A DNA stretch of 64,000 nucleotides from Prosopocoilus inquinatus (Eukaryota > Arthropoda > Insecta > Coleoptera > Lucanidae), in NCBI GenBank assembly GCA_036172665.1, contig CM069875.1, positions 25,389,806 to 25,453,805 of the forward strand, in the 5' to 3' direction. The notes under the pieces are model-generated. The model did not search any database and was not told the origin of the DNA. It saw only the letters and a program-made list of their open reading frames with translations. Each line of letters begins with the position of its first letter. The stretch's first letter is position 1. The translations under genes and the position numbers were made by a program. Positions 46,301-59,020 of the stretch are shown here, in pieces.

Positions 46301-47084
46301 AACGGAAAATTAAATACACAGCAAACGAAGTGGTTCGCTTTAATCTAATTTACGCACAAAACAAGCCTGTTTGCTTAGGTACAAACATTGATTAGCAAAA
46401 AGGAAGAATTTATTTAGTAATTAATTTAACATATGGACAAACGATTTAAAATTCCAGCGTTTGTTGAGCTGTGAGGTGATCGCATTTAATTCTGCACATA
46501 AATGGACCTCTTTGTTGTTTCAAAACAATCCGAAGAGACTTCCCACACTTTTATTCCGGAATCGTTCAAAACTGGCAAATAAATAATTAATAAGAATGAA
46601 TAAGTCAGAACTTTCAAACAGAACAAATAGGTAGCTATTATCTAGTTTGTCGCGTAAATAAACCCGTTCCGACTCCCTGGTTTTTAAAGAATTTTCTTCG
46701 ATTAACAAAAAAAAGACATAAGCTGCGAGTTCTCAGAAAGTCGTTCGAGGGCGAAAGGTTTAGTTAGGGAAGTGAATTGAATTGAAACACATCCATCCGA
46801 TTTCGTATTATATTAAATAAAAGCAAAACAAACATTTGTATTTTCGAAGAGGTTCAAGATTTTCTTATAGAATGAAAAGCATGTATGAATGTGTGAATGT
46901 GTGAATGTGTGAATTGTATTCAATTCATGCATTTTTTCATATTGAAAGTGTCTTAAATAGAATAGAAAATATAAGTAACATACACCAAACCAGAATTTTA
47001 AGTTTTTGTATTTTTGTTCTCTCAAAGTGGATATGAATTCATTATGAGACAGTGAGGCATATATAATTATGCAAAGCAATTGAT
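43351..47084. other. Long AT-rich stretch, nothing recognised
   Basis: No gene or repeat family is supported in 3.7 kb except a short GAATGTGT repeat at about 46885-46912. The segment 45060-45300 is more complex and GC-richer, with no open frame. Confidence 0.4.
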
Positions 47085-47092
47085 GTAAGAAG

Positions 47093-47899
47093 TAGTGTTG
47101 GATCATTCGTGAATGAGTCGCTCACGAGAACTGACTCTTTCAAATGAATGGTCATTCACTCACTCTTCAAAAATGAATGATCATTCATGAATGGTATACA
47201 CAAATATGTCACGAATAACGAATGACTCATTCATGAGTGAATGATGAATGACACATTCAATATTCACGAGTCAATGATGAATGACACATTCACCATTCAC
47301 GAGAGCTGGCCTGACTATTTTATTCACTCACTCTTAAATAAATAAATATTGTATACATAACTTATTTTTATAAGTTTTTAGATCCATTGTTTAATAAAAA
47401 TGAATGCAAGGATTATAGCAAATAAATAAAAATCAGATTCTTTTTACAAAGTGTACAAAGTGCATGTAAATATCTACAAATTCTCATGAAGAAAATTAAT
47501 TTGTTCCATTTTTTTCCCGAAAGACCATGATCATTGAGCTCATTCGGTTCACTAGAGCTGGCTCTCTTGATTGAATGGTCATTCATAAACAAATGAGTCA
47601 TTTGTGAATCGAGGACAGTCATTCAATTGACAGAGCCAGCTTTGCTGAACAAGTGATCATTTACTCAAAAGAGTTGGCCTTAGGGCATGATGATGAATGA
47701 TCATTCACTCGAAGGAGCCTGCTGTTGCTACCATAATGGTGAATGATCATTCAACCAAAAGAGCCAGCTCTCGATGAATGGTGAGTCGAATGGGAAATGA
47801 CTTCACCGGAGAAGTGAACGATCATTCATGAATGACTCTTTCCGGTGAATGATGAATGGTGAATGACCGCAGCAAAACGAATGGTTTTTTCCATCACTT
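47093..47899. mobile_element. hAT-like element made of GAATGA/TCATTC motifs
   Basis: A perfect 8-bp duplication GTAAGAAG lies at 47085-47092 and 47900-47907. The ends are TAGTGTTGGA and the complement of AAGTGATGGA, of hAT type. Most of the 807-bp interior is a degenerate mosaic of GAATGA and TCATTC motifs, often as the palindrome GAATGATCATTC, with interspersed GAGCCAGCTCT-like palindromes. No transposase frame is present. Confidence 0.85.
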
Positions 47900-47909
47900 G
47901 TAAGAAGTA

Positions 47910-48398
47910 TTAAGAAGCATACTCCTAGAAATTAATGTATTTATATTTTGGTTAGGGTTAGTGTGAAACGGTAAGATATACTTATCCTGATATACTCTAA
48001 ATTAATCAGAATAAAATATTCATTTCGAATTGCGACGCCAACTTACATAAACAAAACATCAGTTTCACATAAATTTTCTTTTTGTTTCCGTAAATTCCAG
48101 ACATAGCTATAAGCGTTTGAAATACTGCCAGGCACGTCAAGATAAAGCAGGGTCTGTTGAAACTTGCATTTTCTATAAGAAACTTAAGAAATTCATGAAA
48201 AGTTTTCGTTGACCGACACATGCAGTCGCCTTCCGAAGAAAAAGAAATGATAAGTTTCGGAAGACTAACATAGAAAAGTGTTTGGGAGTTTTCACGTGAA
48301 GAGAAGGCTTAAAAAATGATTCCCATAAAAAAAAAACTGTACAGTTAATTTCAAGGTTTTTGCTTATTAATTTTTCCTCAAATTAATTCTTGTGGAAA
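47910..48398. other. Spacer between two hAT MITEs
   Basis: Nothing else is recognised here. Confidence 0.35.
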
Positions 48399-48406
48399 GT
48401 ATAGCT

Positions 48407-49011
48407 CAGCGTTTCCCAAAGTATGGGGTGTGTCCCCCTAGGGGGCACTTAAGCCTTCAAAGGGGGGCGCAGCAGAATAAATTTAAAAAAAAATGAACGC
48501 AAATTGCAACTAATTTATCATATTATTTTTTATAGAGATTGCATACACATACAGTCGAGAACAATAAACTTTGGTCGTCATTAATTGTTACAGGTCGTTT
48601 TCAAAAATTAAATTAAATTTTTAGGAGACTATTCCTAGAATTCCAAATTAAGATAGAAATCCCCATACTTTTAATAAAATATCGTTTGGTGCCGACCTTT
48701 GACAATCAATGACGACTAAAATGTAAAACTCGCGACTATACATATACCGCTAGTTTGTTTTTACTTTGAACATACATACATACAATGTAAATATTCTCAT
48801 GGTCAGTTTTAGAAAAAAATGTCAATGCATTAAAACAACTGTTACGAAATGTAATAACGAGTCCCAAATATTTAAAAAATACTATGAAAGCATTTGACAA
48901 TTGTTTAGCATCAGTGTTCAAGTTCACATTCAAGAATCCAGGGAGAGGGGGGGCTGAATCATAACACAGCTCATAAGGGAGTCGCAAAACTTAGAAGTTA
49001 GGGAAACGCTG
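48407..49011. mobile_element. hAT MITE with CAGCGTTTCCC ends
   Basis: The terminal repeat CAGCGTTTCCC is mirrored by GGGAAACGCTG at the right end. Flanking octamers GTATAGCT (48399-48406) and GTGTAGCT (49012-49019) differ at one base. The sub-terminal GGGGTGTGTCCCCCTAGGGG stretch is typical of hAT families whose ends read CAGCGTTTCCCAAA. The interior of about 605 bp has no transposase. Confidence 0.85.
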
Positions 49012-49019
49012 GTGTAGCT

Positions 49020-49614
49020 GATAAATCTAATGTATTTATAAAAACTTTTAATAAATTGTAAAATACAGACTATGAATCATTTTACAGCAATGTTCTATCA
49101 ATTTCCTGGCGCAATATACGTATGTATTAATGATTTTTCTGAATGAAAATTTGCTATTACTTTTTAATATGTGCGCCCCTTTGGCGACTGTACGTCTAAC
49201 TAAAACTTTCAGCCAGTGGCTAATAGATAATTTAAAAATCATGATGTAATGTAGAGATAAGGCTTTTACTAAATTAAATTTAAATAAACATGAAATTTGC
49301 ACGATTAGGAAAATTACAAAAATTTAATAAATTTTACCACTGCTGATAATCGTAATGTTACGTCTGTTTTCCTTTTTTTTTAGAAGTAACTGAATCGGGA
49401 ATAAACAAAATTATTTTGTCTCGTAAATCGAATACAATAAATAAATAAAATAAATGCAGAAATTTGTGTTCCAAAGTTGTCATTTATCTCACGCATATTA
49501 TGAACTACTATATTAAAAATTCTGTACTTCCTGATGCTAGAAGCAAGTCCCGTTGCCAAGATTAAAAAAGTTAATAAATATAAAAATCAAAATCAAATTT
49601 CCTATCGGTACTAA
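49020..49614. other. Spacer, nothing recognised
   Basis: No feature is supported. Confidence 0.35.
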
Positions 49615-49885
49615 AAGTTGAATGTGGCGTTCCACAGGATTCTACACTGGGCCTATGTTGTTTTCTATTTACAACTACAGTTTCCTAATTTTATGTTGGT
49701 CACGTTTTTTTCTTTTTGCTAATGATTCACAGATTTATTTCTCTTTTCACCTCGCTTACGTAGTCGATGCTTATGTAATAAGATAAATTTTAATTTGCAA
49801 AACGTTTTCTCAAAATCACTTTCATTCACTTTTTCTTAATCCAAACAAAAGCGTGGTAATTATTTTTGGGAGCAAAAATAACACA
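49615..49885 (+). pseudogene. LINE reverse transcriptase fragment
   Basis: Plus-strand reading gives CGVPQDSTLG at about 49623, the block that precedes the catalytic site in non-LTR reverse transcriptases. In a shifted frame FLFANDSQIYFSF follows, where the catalytic FADD has become FAND. LNPNKSVVIIFGSKN near 49840 matches the downstream 'LNxxKT..iiFG' block. Frameshifted and short, it is a decayed piece of a Jockey-type element. It is cut off at the right by the fold-back element at 49902. Confidence 0.75.
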
Positions 49886-49901
49886 GCCCCGCATTTTTTT
49901 C

Positions 49902-50765
49902 AGATTTGGAGGTCAGACTGTGTCTGCTACATGTTCTCGGGGTCGCTGAATCCAAATCAGCAATCCATTTAACTCCATCACGTCACGTTTTACCAATAAC
50001 TACTTATAACCGTATAACTCAAGCTGTCAAGTTCTATTACCCACAAGATCCTGTAAAGGGAGCTATGCATCCACAATAACCTTATAACCCTGCACATTTA
50101 ACCCCTAACCCCATAATCCTACAACCCCATAACCGATAACTCCAATAACCACGTTACTCAGTAATTTGACTTGATGTCTCATCGCGGGCATATCGCGGGA
50201 TTTATCAGGCCTCTATAAATAAATAAAACTCGCTAATCCTCCAGTATCTAACCCCATAATTCTCTAACTCCAAAATACCATAACTCCGTAATCATGATAT
50301 TTTTGAAATGGACGGAGAACCTACTGAAGATGATGAAATTGGGAGCCAATAACGATGTTGACTATTCTCCTTTCATCAAACAATCAAATTATTGCGTAAC
50401 ATGGTTATTACAGTTAAAAATTCTGGGATTATAAGGTTATGGGGTAGGGGGTTAGAGGATTATAGGGTTTAATATATTCTGTTTATAGAGCCTTGATATA
50501 ACCCGAGAGAAAGAGATTAAGTGAGATTACTGAGTAACGTGGTTATTGGAGCTATCAGTTATGGGGATATAGGGTTCGGGGTTAAATGTACAGGGTTAAA
50601 GGGTTATTATGGGTGCATAGCTCCCTTTGCAGGATCTTGTCTGTAATACTATTAAGGGTTATATGGGGTTATTCGTAAAACGTGACGTGATGAAGTTACA
50701 TGGATCGCGAATTTGGATTCAGCGACCCCGAAAATATGTAGTAGATATAGTCTGACCTCCAGATC
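49902..50765. mobile_element. Fold-back element rich in CCCCATAA-like motifs
   Basis: Two arms of about 390 bp are inverted copies of each other. Shared blocks are GGAGGTCAGACT, CGGGGTCGCTGAATCCAAAT, CATCACGTCACGTTTTAC, AAGGGAGCTATGCA and CCAATAACCACGTTACTCAG. A centre of about 90 bp (near 50295-50385) separates them. The left arm, read on the plus strand, is full of CCCCATAACC, CCCTAACC and similar degenerate motifs. No coding capacity. Confidence 0.8.
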
Positions 50766-51291
50766 TTGTTGGGGTTCTGAATCGTCACAGAGTTCTTATC
50801 TAAGCTTAACATCAAAATTAATTCCCAATTATTAAAATTATTTTTTCTGCAATCAACTGTAATATCGCCGCTACAAAATACTGGACAAGCAAATTTTATA
50901 TTTTATTTTACATATTTTCTGTTAAAATTTATAAATATTTGAAAGTTTCCATGCTTATCTAAAGAATTAGAAGCCGTTGATGCCAGATTATATGATCATA
51001 TGAACAATCTCGATGAAATAAGTATAAATAAAAACAGTTTTATTGACGAAGTAAAACCGTTAAGCGTAACAAAATACTTCATTTTGATTTTTTTCAAAAT
51101 TGGGTTTAAACCTTAACGTTTTGCCTGATTTTCTCAAAAATTACATCTGCTTTGTCCCAGTATTTTTTGGCCACGTTGGTACCATGCTGTGCCTTAAACT
51201 CCAATTAGAATGACCACTTAAGTTGACGACTTCTTCATGATTATTTATGAACGAGTTCGGAAAATCAATGAGAACGTTACTGAGTTTGTAT
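50766..51291. other. Spacer, nothing recognised
   Basis: No feature is supported. Confidence 0.35.
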
Positions 51292-53550
51292 AATAATAAT
51301 AATAATAATAATAATAGATTTTATTCATCACTACTATACAAGGTAACTGAATATGTCATAGCCTAAAATAAAATAAAACTAAGAGTTACGACGCTACGTA
51401 ATAAACAGTATTACCGATGGATTATGTACTATTGATTTAAGAACTCTTGGACAGAACAATACTGATGCTTCAACAAGAATTTCTTTAGTTTTTGTTTGAA
51501 AGATATGAAGTTCTTTGCGAGTATTATTTCCTATGAAAGTTTGTTGTATAATTTGATACCAGCGTGCGATGGCTCAGTGCAACAAATTGTTAGTTTCTTG
51601 TAAGGTGTACGCAAATTTTTTCTTATTCTAGTTTCGTATTCATGTACGGAGGAGTTGGTTGGGAATTTGTCAATATGTTGCCGAATATAAGTCACCAAAT
51701 GAAAAATATAAAGGCATGGTAAAGCTAATATTTCTAATTTGAGAAATAGCGGTTTGCAATGAGCATTGTATTTCGCGCCGCAGGTGTAACGTATGGCTTT
51801 CTTTTGAACAAGGAATAGTTTCTGTATGTTCGAACCACAAGAGCCTTTCCAAAAAAAATAATGCCATGAGAGAGTAAGGATTGAAAAAGGCCGAATTATG
51901 CCATTTTGAGAACGTTTAAATTTACAACTCCGCGTAATCGTTCAACACAAAATAAACCGAACTCAATTTGGAACTTAAATATTCGAATAGTTTGTTCCAG
52001 GTTAATTTTTCGTCTACATAGAGACCTAAAAATTTTGGACACTGCACTTGTTTTATTGAATTATTATGTAATTTAATTAATAATAATTAACATTGAATTT
52101 TTTTGTTAATTAATTAATAGAATTAGTTTTGAATGAATTTAAAACTAAGTAACAGTATTCTTAGTATAATTGATTAGCGTTTCTAAGTCCTTTGCCGCCA
52201 TTAGTATTGTGGAGTCATCGGCATATTGAATTACTTTACCTGATATTAAGAACGTCTGAGATAAATTATTGACAAAAATAATAAATAGAAGCGGACCCAG
52301 CAGCGATCCTTGCGGAACGCCGACCGGGTTTGTTTTAATGAAGATGAAACATTGTCAATCTACACGTATTGAGTACGATCACAGAGGTAGTCGGTTAGCC
52401 AAGATGGTGCGCGTTGATGAATACCGATATTACTTAATTTATTTAACAGTAACGGGTGAGCTAGTGTGTCGAATGCACGGGACATATAAAAAAAATGGAT
52501 ATTACTTTGTCCTTACTGTTGAATGAATCTAAAATGAAGTTAAGAGCCTCGTGTGTTGCAGTCGATGTGGAATAACCCCTCCTAATACCGTGCTGATGAG
52601 AAGTAAAAAGGTTATTTTTTTCCAAAAAAGCTTATTAGACGATCGCAGAAAGCAGACTCGAATAATCTCTAAATGGAACATTGTAATGCAATGGGACGAT
52701 AGCTGGTACATTCAGAAGTGTTGCCTTTATTTTTATACACAGGAATTATTTTAGATTGCTTCAATAAGCTTGGAAAATGTCCATCAAATGATAAATTGAT
52801 TAAATACGACAAAGGTGCAGATATTAAATTATTGACTTTAATTAAAATGAACCCGGGAACATTATTGGAGCCAGCGGACCTTTGAAAAGAGAATTTACAA
52901 ATTATTTTTGAAATTTCTTCAGGCGTAGTAAGATATAAAAACAGAGGGAGGATTGGTATGCGTTATACTAATACCGAAGAGAGGCAATAAATCAGCTGGT
53001 TCTGGTATATCGAGAAAAGCTTCGTTAAAAGCAATATCGATTTGAAGAGGATCATTAAGTATTGTGTTACTTGAGGATATTTCAGTTGGAACAGAAGAAG
53101 CAGGTTTAGAGGACGTTTTTTCAATTATTTTCCAGCATGTTTTCGATAAGTTATTTTGATTCAATGATTTTATTATTAAAGTACGCCATTTTGGAATCCG
53201 TAATTTTTTGTTTATATATTTTTCTTATAACAGAAAGTCTACTTTTTAATGCATCAGTTTTATAAAACTTAAACATGCCATTTAATTCTTTGAGTAATTT
53301 TGCTACTTCCTTTAATTCATTATTAAACCACGGTTGACTCTTTTCGCGAGTTGATCTTGCTCTATTCACGGGAAAAGCGAAATTAAAGAGAAAAAGGAAG
53401 CGATTATAGAAAGCGTCAAATTTATTTTGGAAACCAACTGCTTCGTACATTTTAAACCAATTTTCCTGCTGTAATAAATGCCGGAATGTTAATATCTCAA
53501 AATGATCTACTTGGTCATACAGGTCATACAGGTATAACAGCGGGGCCCCT
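51292..53550 (-). pseudogene. Jockey-type LINE, 5'-truncated and decayed
   Basis: Minus strand. The pre-RT region reads LTFRHLLQQENW, then EAVGFQNKFDAFYNRFL and QPWFNNELKEVAKLLKELNG (53520-53280), then KTCWKIIEKTSSK near 53120. The reverse transcriptase shows GVPQGSLLGPLLFIIFVNNL (about 52325-52266) and QYADDSTILMAAKDL (about 52230-52186) with the catalytic aspartates intact. CPKFLGLYVDEKLTWN (about 52045) and a C-terminal tail ending FLNQ-stop near 51430 follow. The 3' end is a TTA/ATT repeat of about 24 bp (51293-51317), the microsatellite-type tail of some LINE clades. Frameshifts and stops break the frame at several points. No upstream endonuclease is seen. Confidence 0.85.
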
Positions 53551-54540
53551 GAAAGTGTTTAAATAAAAAAAAAAACATATCCAGGAATATATCGCAGCAA
53601 CACAAATGACAAAAATTACAGGAGTGACAAAAATGTGGCAGCAGTGCAACATAAGATATAAAACTATATTAAGAAAAAGAAGAAAAAATAGAACCTCTTT
53701 TCACAATAAAAGAAGTGGAGTGTCGCCTGCAAAGTTTGACAAAATAACGTGCACAGATGACGCTATTATACCAGAAGTATTAATGAATCGTTTCAATGAA
53801 ATAATAATGAATGACAAAGAATGACGTTGAAAGCAAAAAAAAAAAGAAAAACAAAAAGTCACATGTTGTTACAATTTGATATGGAAAGAGAAGCAAATAA
53901 AAAAGCCACGAGGAAAAATGGAATTTATTAACACTTTAAAATTTGTTAAAATAGTTTGAAAACAAGTAATAATATTTTTTGTATTGTGCTACTTGGATAA
54001 TCTGACGAGCATTCATTCACTCGAAAACGACATTAAATGACAACTCATCGAAATAATTTTAAAAAGAAATTTGAAGATATCTCAAACTTTGTTGCATTTA
54101 AGTGTAGGGAAGCCTTAACAATTTTTACTTAAAATGATGTGCAGAATCCGAATATGTAAGAAAAATATAGCATTCCATTTAAAATAAGAAAGTTAATGGC
54201 ATCTTCCGGCATAACCGGAAGTGATATAAAAGTGAAAGTATTTTTTATTCTGAAAGATCACTTCCTCCTAAGGCTGTGTATTAATTTTCAGAATGTTTGT
54301 ATATTTCTTTTAGTAGGATACTCAACTTGGGATACTCTGTGTAGTTTTACAAGACCTATTGTTTATTCTTGTTCATAAATCAAAAGATTACGTTGGCATT
54401 AAATGTTAGAGGTCTTTTAATCATTATCGAAATACTAAGTTGTCAAGATAAGTTTCACGTCATGTTAGAGCATTTGTTAAATCAATTTTATTACGTATTA
54501 TAACGTGTGTTCCGAAAGTCCTATAATCTTAGACTCCTGT
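53551..54540. other. Spacer, nothing recognised
   Basis: A-rich stretches; the 72-codon frame near 53606 is not supported. Possibly unrecognised 5' LINE sequence at the left edge. Confidence 0.35.
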
Positions 54541-54658
54541 TGCCCTATTTCTCACCTCCTGATAACTTTATCTGCCAGGTTATAACCTTGGAAGCTTTTA
54601 TCGATACAATGGTTTCCACCTGGTAGATAAATTTACCAGGAGGTGAGAAAATCGGGCC
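54541..54658. mobile_element. Palindromic Harbinger-like MITE, second copy
   Basis: TGCCCTATTTCTCACCTCCT at the left is mirrored by AGGAGGTGAGAAAATCGGGC at the right; the internal ATCTGCCAGGT is shared with the copy at 21272. The flanking trinucleotides no longer match. Confidence 0.7.
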
Positions 54659-54756
54659 TATGACTGTTAAAACTTACCTCGAATACTAACCTGTACGTGG
54701 TATGGTGAATCAGATAAGTCCCAAAGTTTTTCGTTTTATGTATAATTTTAGTATTT

Positions 54757-55157
54757 ATGCGTGGTGATTCAGAATAAGTGTCGGACCCGTTAGGAGCGTA
54801 TTTACTATGATCATTCAAGTATGAATTTGCAAGAAAGAAGTTTATCAGAGAGAACCCAAAAATCAACCTCATTTTAGTCTAAAACGCAAAATATGATTCA
54901 TTTTTTATGAATGCATAATACAAGTTCGATATGCGGAAGAATGAATTGTGTTATACATTTTTCCACAGAAAGCAATAAACAAAAACGTTTTGGAGTTTTA
55001 TTTCAAAGTAAGCGATAGTGTTTTCTTCTAATTCGCGAAGGTTCATTGTTCTTGTGACGTAATACAGCTGTACCAGTGCCCATTAATCAATTTATATTGT
55101 TTTTCGTGTATTACCTGTGATTGACGGGTCAGACACTTATTTTTAATCACCCGGTAT
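54757..55157. mobile_element. MITE with GGTGATTCAGAATAAGTGTC ends, copy A
   Basis: The left end GTGGTGATTCAGAATAAGTG with TCGGACCCGTTA is matched by an inverted right end (TAACGGGT-like, GTCAGACACTTATT, AATCACCCGG) at 55123-55157. The interior is homologous to copy B at 59021, for example ATGAATTTGCAAGAAA, AATAAACAAAAA and CAGCTGTACCA. About 400 bp, non-coding. Confidence 0.8.
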
Positions 55158-57559
55158 ATTCTTTATTTGAATATTCATGTAATTGATATCAATATTCAAG
55201 GCAAGGTTTACCGGTCGTAGGCGCCTGGATTACAAGAGATTATTGAATCACATATTACATTTATTTTAACACGTGTAAATGCTTAGAAAACAGAAAATCA
55301 TTTTGAATGTTTGAAAGAAACGTTCACAAATCATTGATCTATCATATATTGAAAATAGTGTGAACTTATAACCTCATTATTTATTTGCCACATGCGGACG
55401 TTGTTGCCAGATGTGTTTTTTCATAAAAGGCAACGTTGTTTTAATTTGTAAAAGTTAAAGCAACATAATTGTTTTTTGTGACTAATTCAATACCCCAAAA
55501 TATGTAACTCTTATCGAATAAAAATCAATTATTATATTGAATAGAGTAATATATAATTTTGTGTTAGTAGAAAAATTACATATGAAAAAATAAACGAAAA
55601 GATTGCGTAAATAATTAAAATTACTTCCAGTTTTCATCGGACAAGAGTCAACTTCAATTAAAATAATTAATTTAATAATCCTAGAAAGAGAACATAGAAC
55701 AGCTGCTGATGGAAATGTTCATCCATTAACGACGGTTACATTAGCTAGTTACTTCATTTGAAAAAAAATAATTAGTCTCTTTTAACCCTTTCCTATAAAT
55801 TACATATTACCCAAAATTAGTAAATTAAAATTTACTTACTACTCTTTGATTTAATTACCAGCTGCGTTTTGTAAATGAACGTTGTTTAATTAATAAATCC
55901 CGTGCAGCTTTCAGGTATACAAAAAAGAAGTTAATTAAACCTGCAACCACCATATAAAATTTAATTCACCCCAAAGGTGCTTGCCGGCCTAAGTTGTAAG
56001 GTACACCGTTCTAATTTTAAGTACAATATCGCTAATGCGAGGGAAACACAATCTTGCACATGCTGGTCTCCGGCTATGTTTGCACTTCGCAATAACTTCC
56101 CGGAGTAAAATAATTTACTCCGAGGTAATTCGCAAGATGCTCGGAAGAAAAAAGAGAGCGTTTGGCTTTTCTCATAGACGATGGATTAGCAACTTTGTAG
56201 CGAGTTACTCGACAAAGTATAAAGACGCATTTTCCAGTACAAACCGATTCTTTAAGTCTATGAACATAATACAACCAAGGAAAAAAAAATATACCGTTGC
56301 ATCCACCATTTATTTTTAACTGGTCATCTTTTTACATCGACGGCTTTCATGTTAAATTAGAGAAGTTGTAATGTTTTATAGGTAATGTTTTAATACTGTA
56401 AGGCATGTTATGACGGTTGCATTGATTTTTGGTTGGTCTCGTTGCTGTGCCCACATATTTATTATTAAATTGCGTGGAGCTGCTTTGGGTATTAAAACAA
56501 AATTTCGTCAAGCCTTATACTAGTAAATCTCGTTTTAATTGTGTTTCGGAATGAGTTGTTTTTGAAGTCATAGAGTGTTACGTTTTGCTGTTTCGTCAAA
56601 GGTATAAAATAATTACTTCGGCACGTTAGGGTTTTATGTGGTTTTGGTTACAATGTTAAATAAAATCAAACAAAATTACGGTGTGCAGTGCTAAATAAAA
56701 ATATAGAAAATTATTTTTAATTCAATTTTGCGTTTTCAAAAGATTAAAAATGGGTAGTTACCTATTCCTCATTTTGTATTTTGTAATATACTTCGATCTT
56801 AAATTTAAATTTTAAAGTTTAAAGTTTAGCGAGAATTATGCAGAATTTAATTTATTTAGGTTGAAAACTTCAAAGATTTGAAAGATTGGTTTGAAGAAAA
56901 TAATAAGAAAGATTAATTATTTTAATAGTGAAGAAAGTCAGCGAAAGATGAATTACTTTAAAAAAAATAGAGGCAGGGAAAATACCTACTTACTTGACGA
57001 AGTTAAAAACAATTCAAGAGCAGAACCAACGTTGGAAAAAATAGACACAGAATAAAGAAGTTTTCTGGATAAAATAACGGTCAGCTGTGAAAAATGGAGA
57101 AAAATAAAAATTTGGACGTGAAATCCAAACAAACGCTTTTTCTAAGTAACAACACAATAATTGTGTCTTCTGAACTGTTAGCAAAAAAAAAGTATAGTTA
57201 AGGTTCAATCGCCTGTAAGAACCGCAATCATGTCGCTTAGACTGTGAAATTTTCTTAAAATTTTATTAGCAAACATTTCTTTTATTTTCTTTTTTTATTG
57301 TTTCAGGCTTTTTCATTAAGCAATTCAGTCTATAATCAAATCATTTTTATATTAATTTTCAAGTAAATTAGTTATGCATCGTGTTATTAATCAAATTTTA
57401 ATGAAATTTACACTGAAAATCGCAAAAATGGAACAGTCTTAGATCGTATTGTCTGTAAAAACAGTTACCAAGTCACTTAGACTGTGAACCGCTTTTCAAA
57501 ATTAATAACGAACTAGTCTTTTTCGTCGTTTTTTTTTCTGAAGAAGCCAATTTCATCGA
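55158..57559. other. Spacer with a hairpin near 56.1 kb
   Basis: No gene is supported. An imperfect hairpin (CGGAGTAAA...TTTACTCCG core) lies at 56087-56134 in a GC-richer patch, with open frames on both strands that I do not recognise. Confidence 0.35.
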
Positions 57560-58730
57560 AAAGTAAGTAGATACAAATAAATCAACTGAACAAATAAAAA
57601 GAAAACAAAAGACGATTGTCTAGCTATAGGTAAGAAAAGCAACAACAAAAAAATAAACAGAACACAGATAAGATCTGAGTACCTATATGAAAAAAATAAA
57701 AAAGTTTGAGATTTTACAACTTTGAAAAATAGAAATATGAACCGTTATAAGAAAAATAACGCTGAATAATCGAAATAAAAATAAACATGAAAGGAACGAT
57801 AAACGGAGAGGCAAAAAATGACAAAACAAAACACGATCGACTAAGTAAAACAGGTACTTAGACAAGAATTAGAGAACTGAAAATGAAAAAGCTCAGAAAA
57901 AAAAAACAAAAAAGAACAAGAATGAAATGAAGAAATGATAGAAACGATTATAAAAAAAAAACAGATCTAATGTCATCGATTTGTTGAATTACAAGTCAAT
58001 ACGCTAAGAAAAACAAGGGTACAAAAACCAGCGACAGAAAGCGAATGATACATAAGAACAAAAAGAAGTATTTAAAAAAAGTCGATTGGCTAAGGAAAAC
58101 AAGGAAACAGAAATCAGACTAAAAAATGAAAAAAAAATAAACAAAAGACAAAAGATAAATTCAATATAAAGCAGATCTGAAAATTGTCAATTAGTACAAA
58201 ATCGAAACGCCAAGAACAAATAAGGAAATAAAAATTAAACAGTACGCGAATGATGAAAAATAAGTAAAAAAATAAAAATTAAAAAGTTGACCAGCTAAAA
58301 AAGATCAAAGAAACAAAAACTTGATACAGAGGCGAACGATTTGGCAGAAAATAAAAAAAAACAGAAAAATTAAAAAGTTGTCGGATTAGGACAATTAAAA
58401 TAATTCAAAACGAAGCATATCCGGTTGTCATCAATTTTCCCATTTTAAAATAAGTCAGTCGGTCAAGAAAAGCCATGAAACCAAAGTTAGAGGCAGAAGG
58501 CGAGTATAGAAAATAAAAAAAATATACTAAAACAATATTAACAAAATCTCTTAAAACAAAAAAAAAGAAAAACAAGGGAAGAAAAATTTGAGACAGAAGG
58601 CGAACAATGCGTAAAAACTAAAAAAAATAGTTAAAAAAATGAAATAAAAAAGTGCCGGGTTAAACCAATTACAGAAAAAAACAAGAAATCTCTAAGAAAA
58701 TAGAAGACGATCTATGAACGGGAAACGCAA
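57560..58730. repeat. Purine-rich degenerate minisatellite
   Basis: A-rich sequence in which a block of roughly 90-110 bp recurs with much variation: a GTCGATTGGCTAAG-like core, an AAACAAGGAAACA stretch, a GACAGAAGGCGAACGAT-like stretch and a long A-rich run. Cores are visible near 57613, 57836, 58081, 58185, 58282, 58377 and 58458. No coding potential on either strand. Confidence 0.55.
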
Positions 58731-59020
58731 AGAATATTTTCGTTAAAAATGCGACTGACCATTAAAAAGCAACGAATTATGAATTATTTCAATTTCGATA
58801 TATTTATTATTATTTTTTAATTTCTTTGTAGTTCCTTATTGTTATACTGTTGCTGTTTGATACAGTAACTACATATTCATGTCAACTGGTTCACAGGAAT
58901 CTAATAACCAATTACACTAATAGAAAATACTCATCATCATCATATTTATTTTTGCAGCATAACATAGCAAACATTTGCTAGAAACGTTAAATTTAACTGT
59001 AGAAAAAAAATTACGTTAAT
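58731..59020. other. Short spacer
   Basis: Nothing recognised except a small ATC repeat near 58930. Confidence 0.35.
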
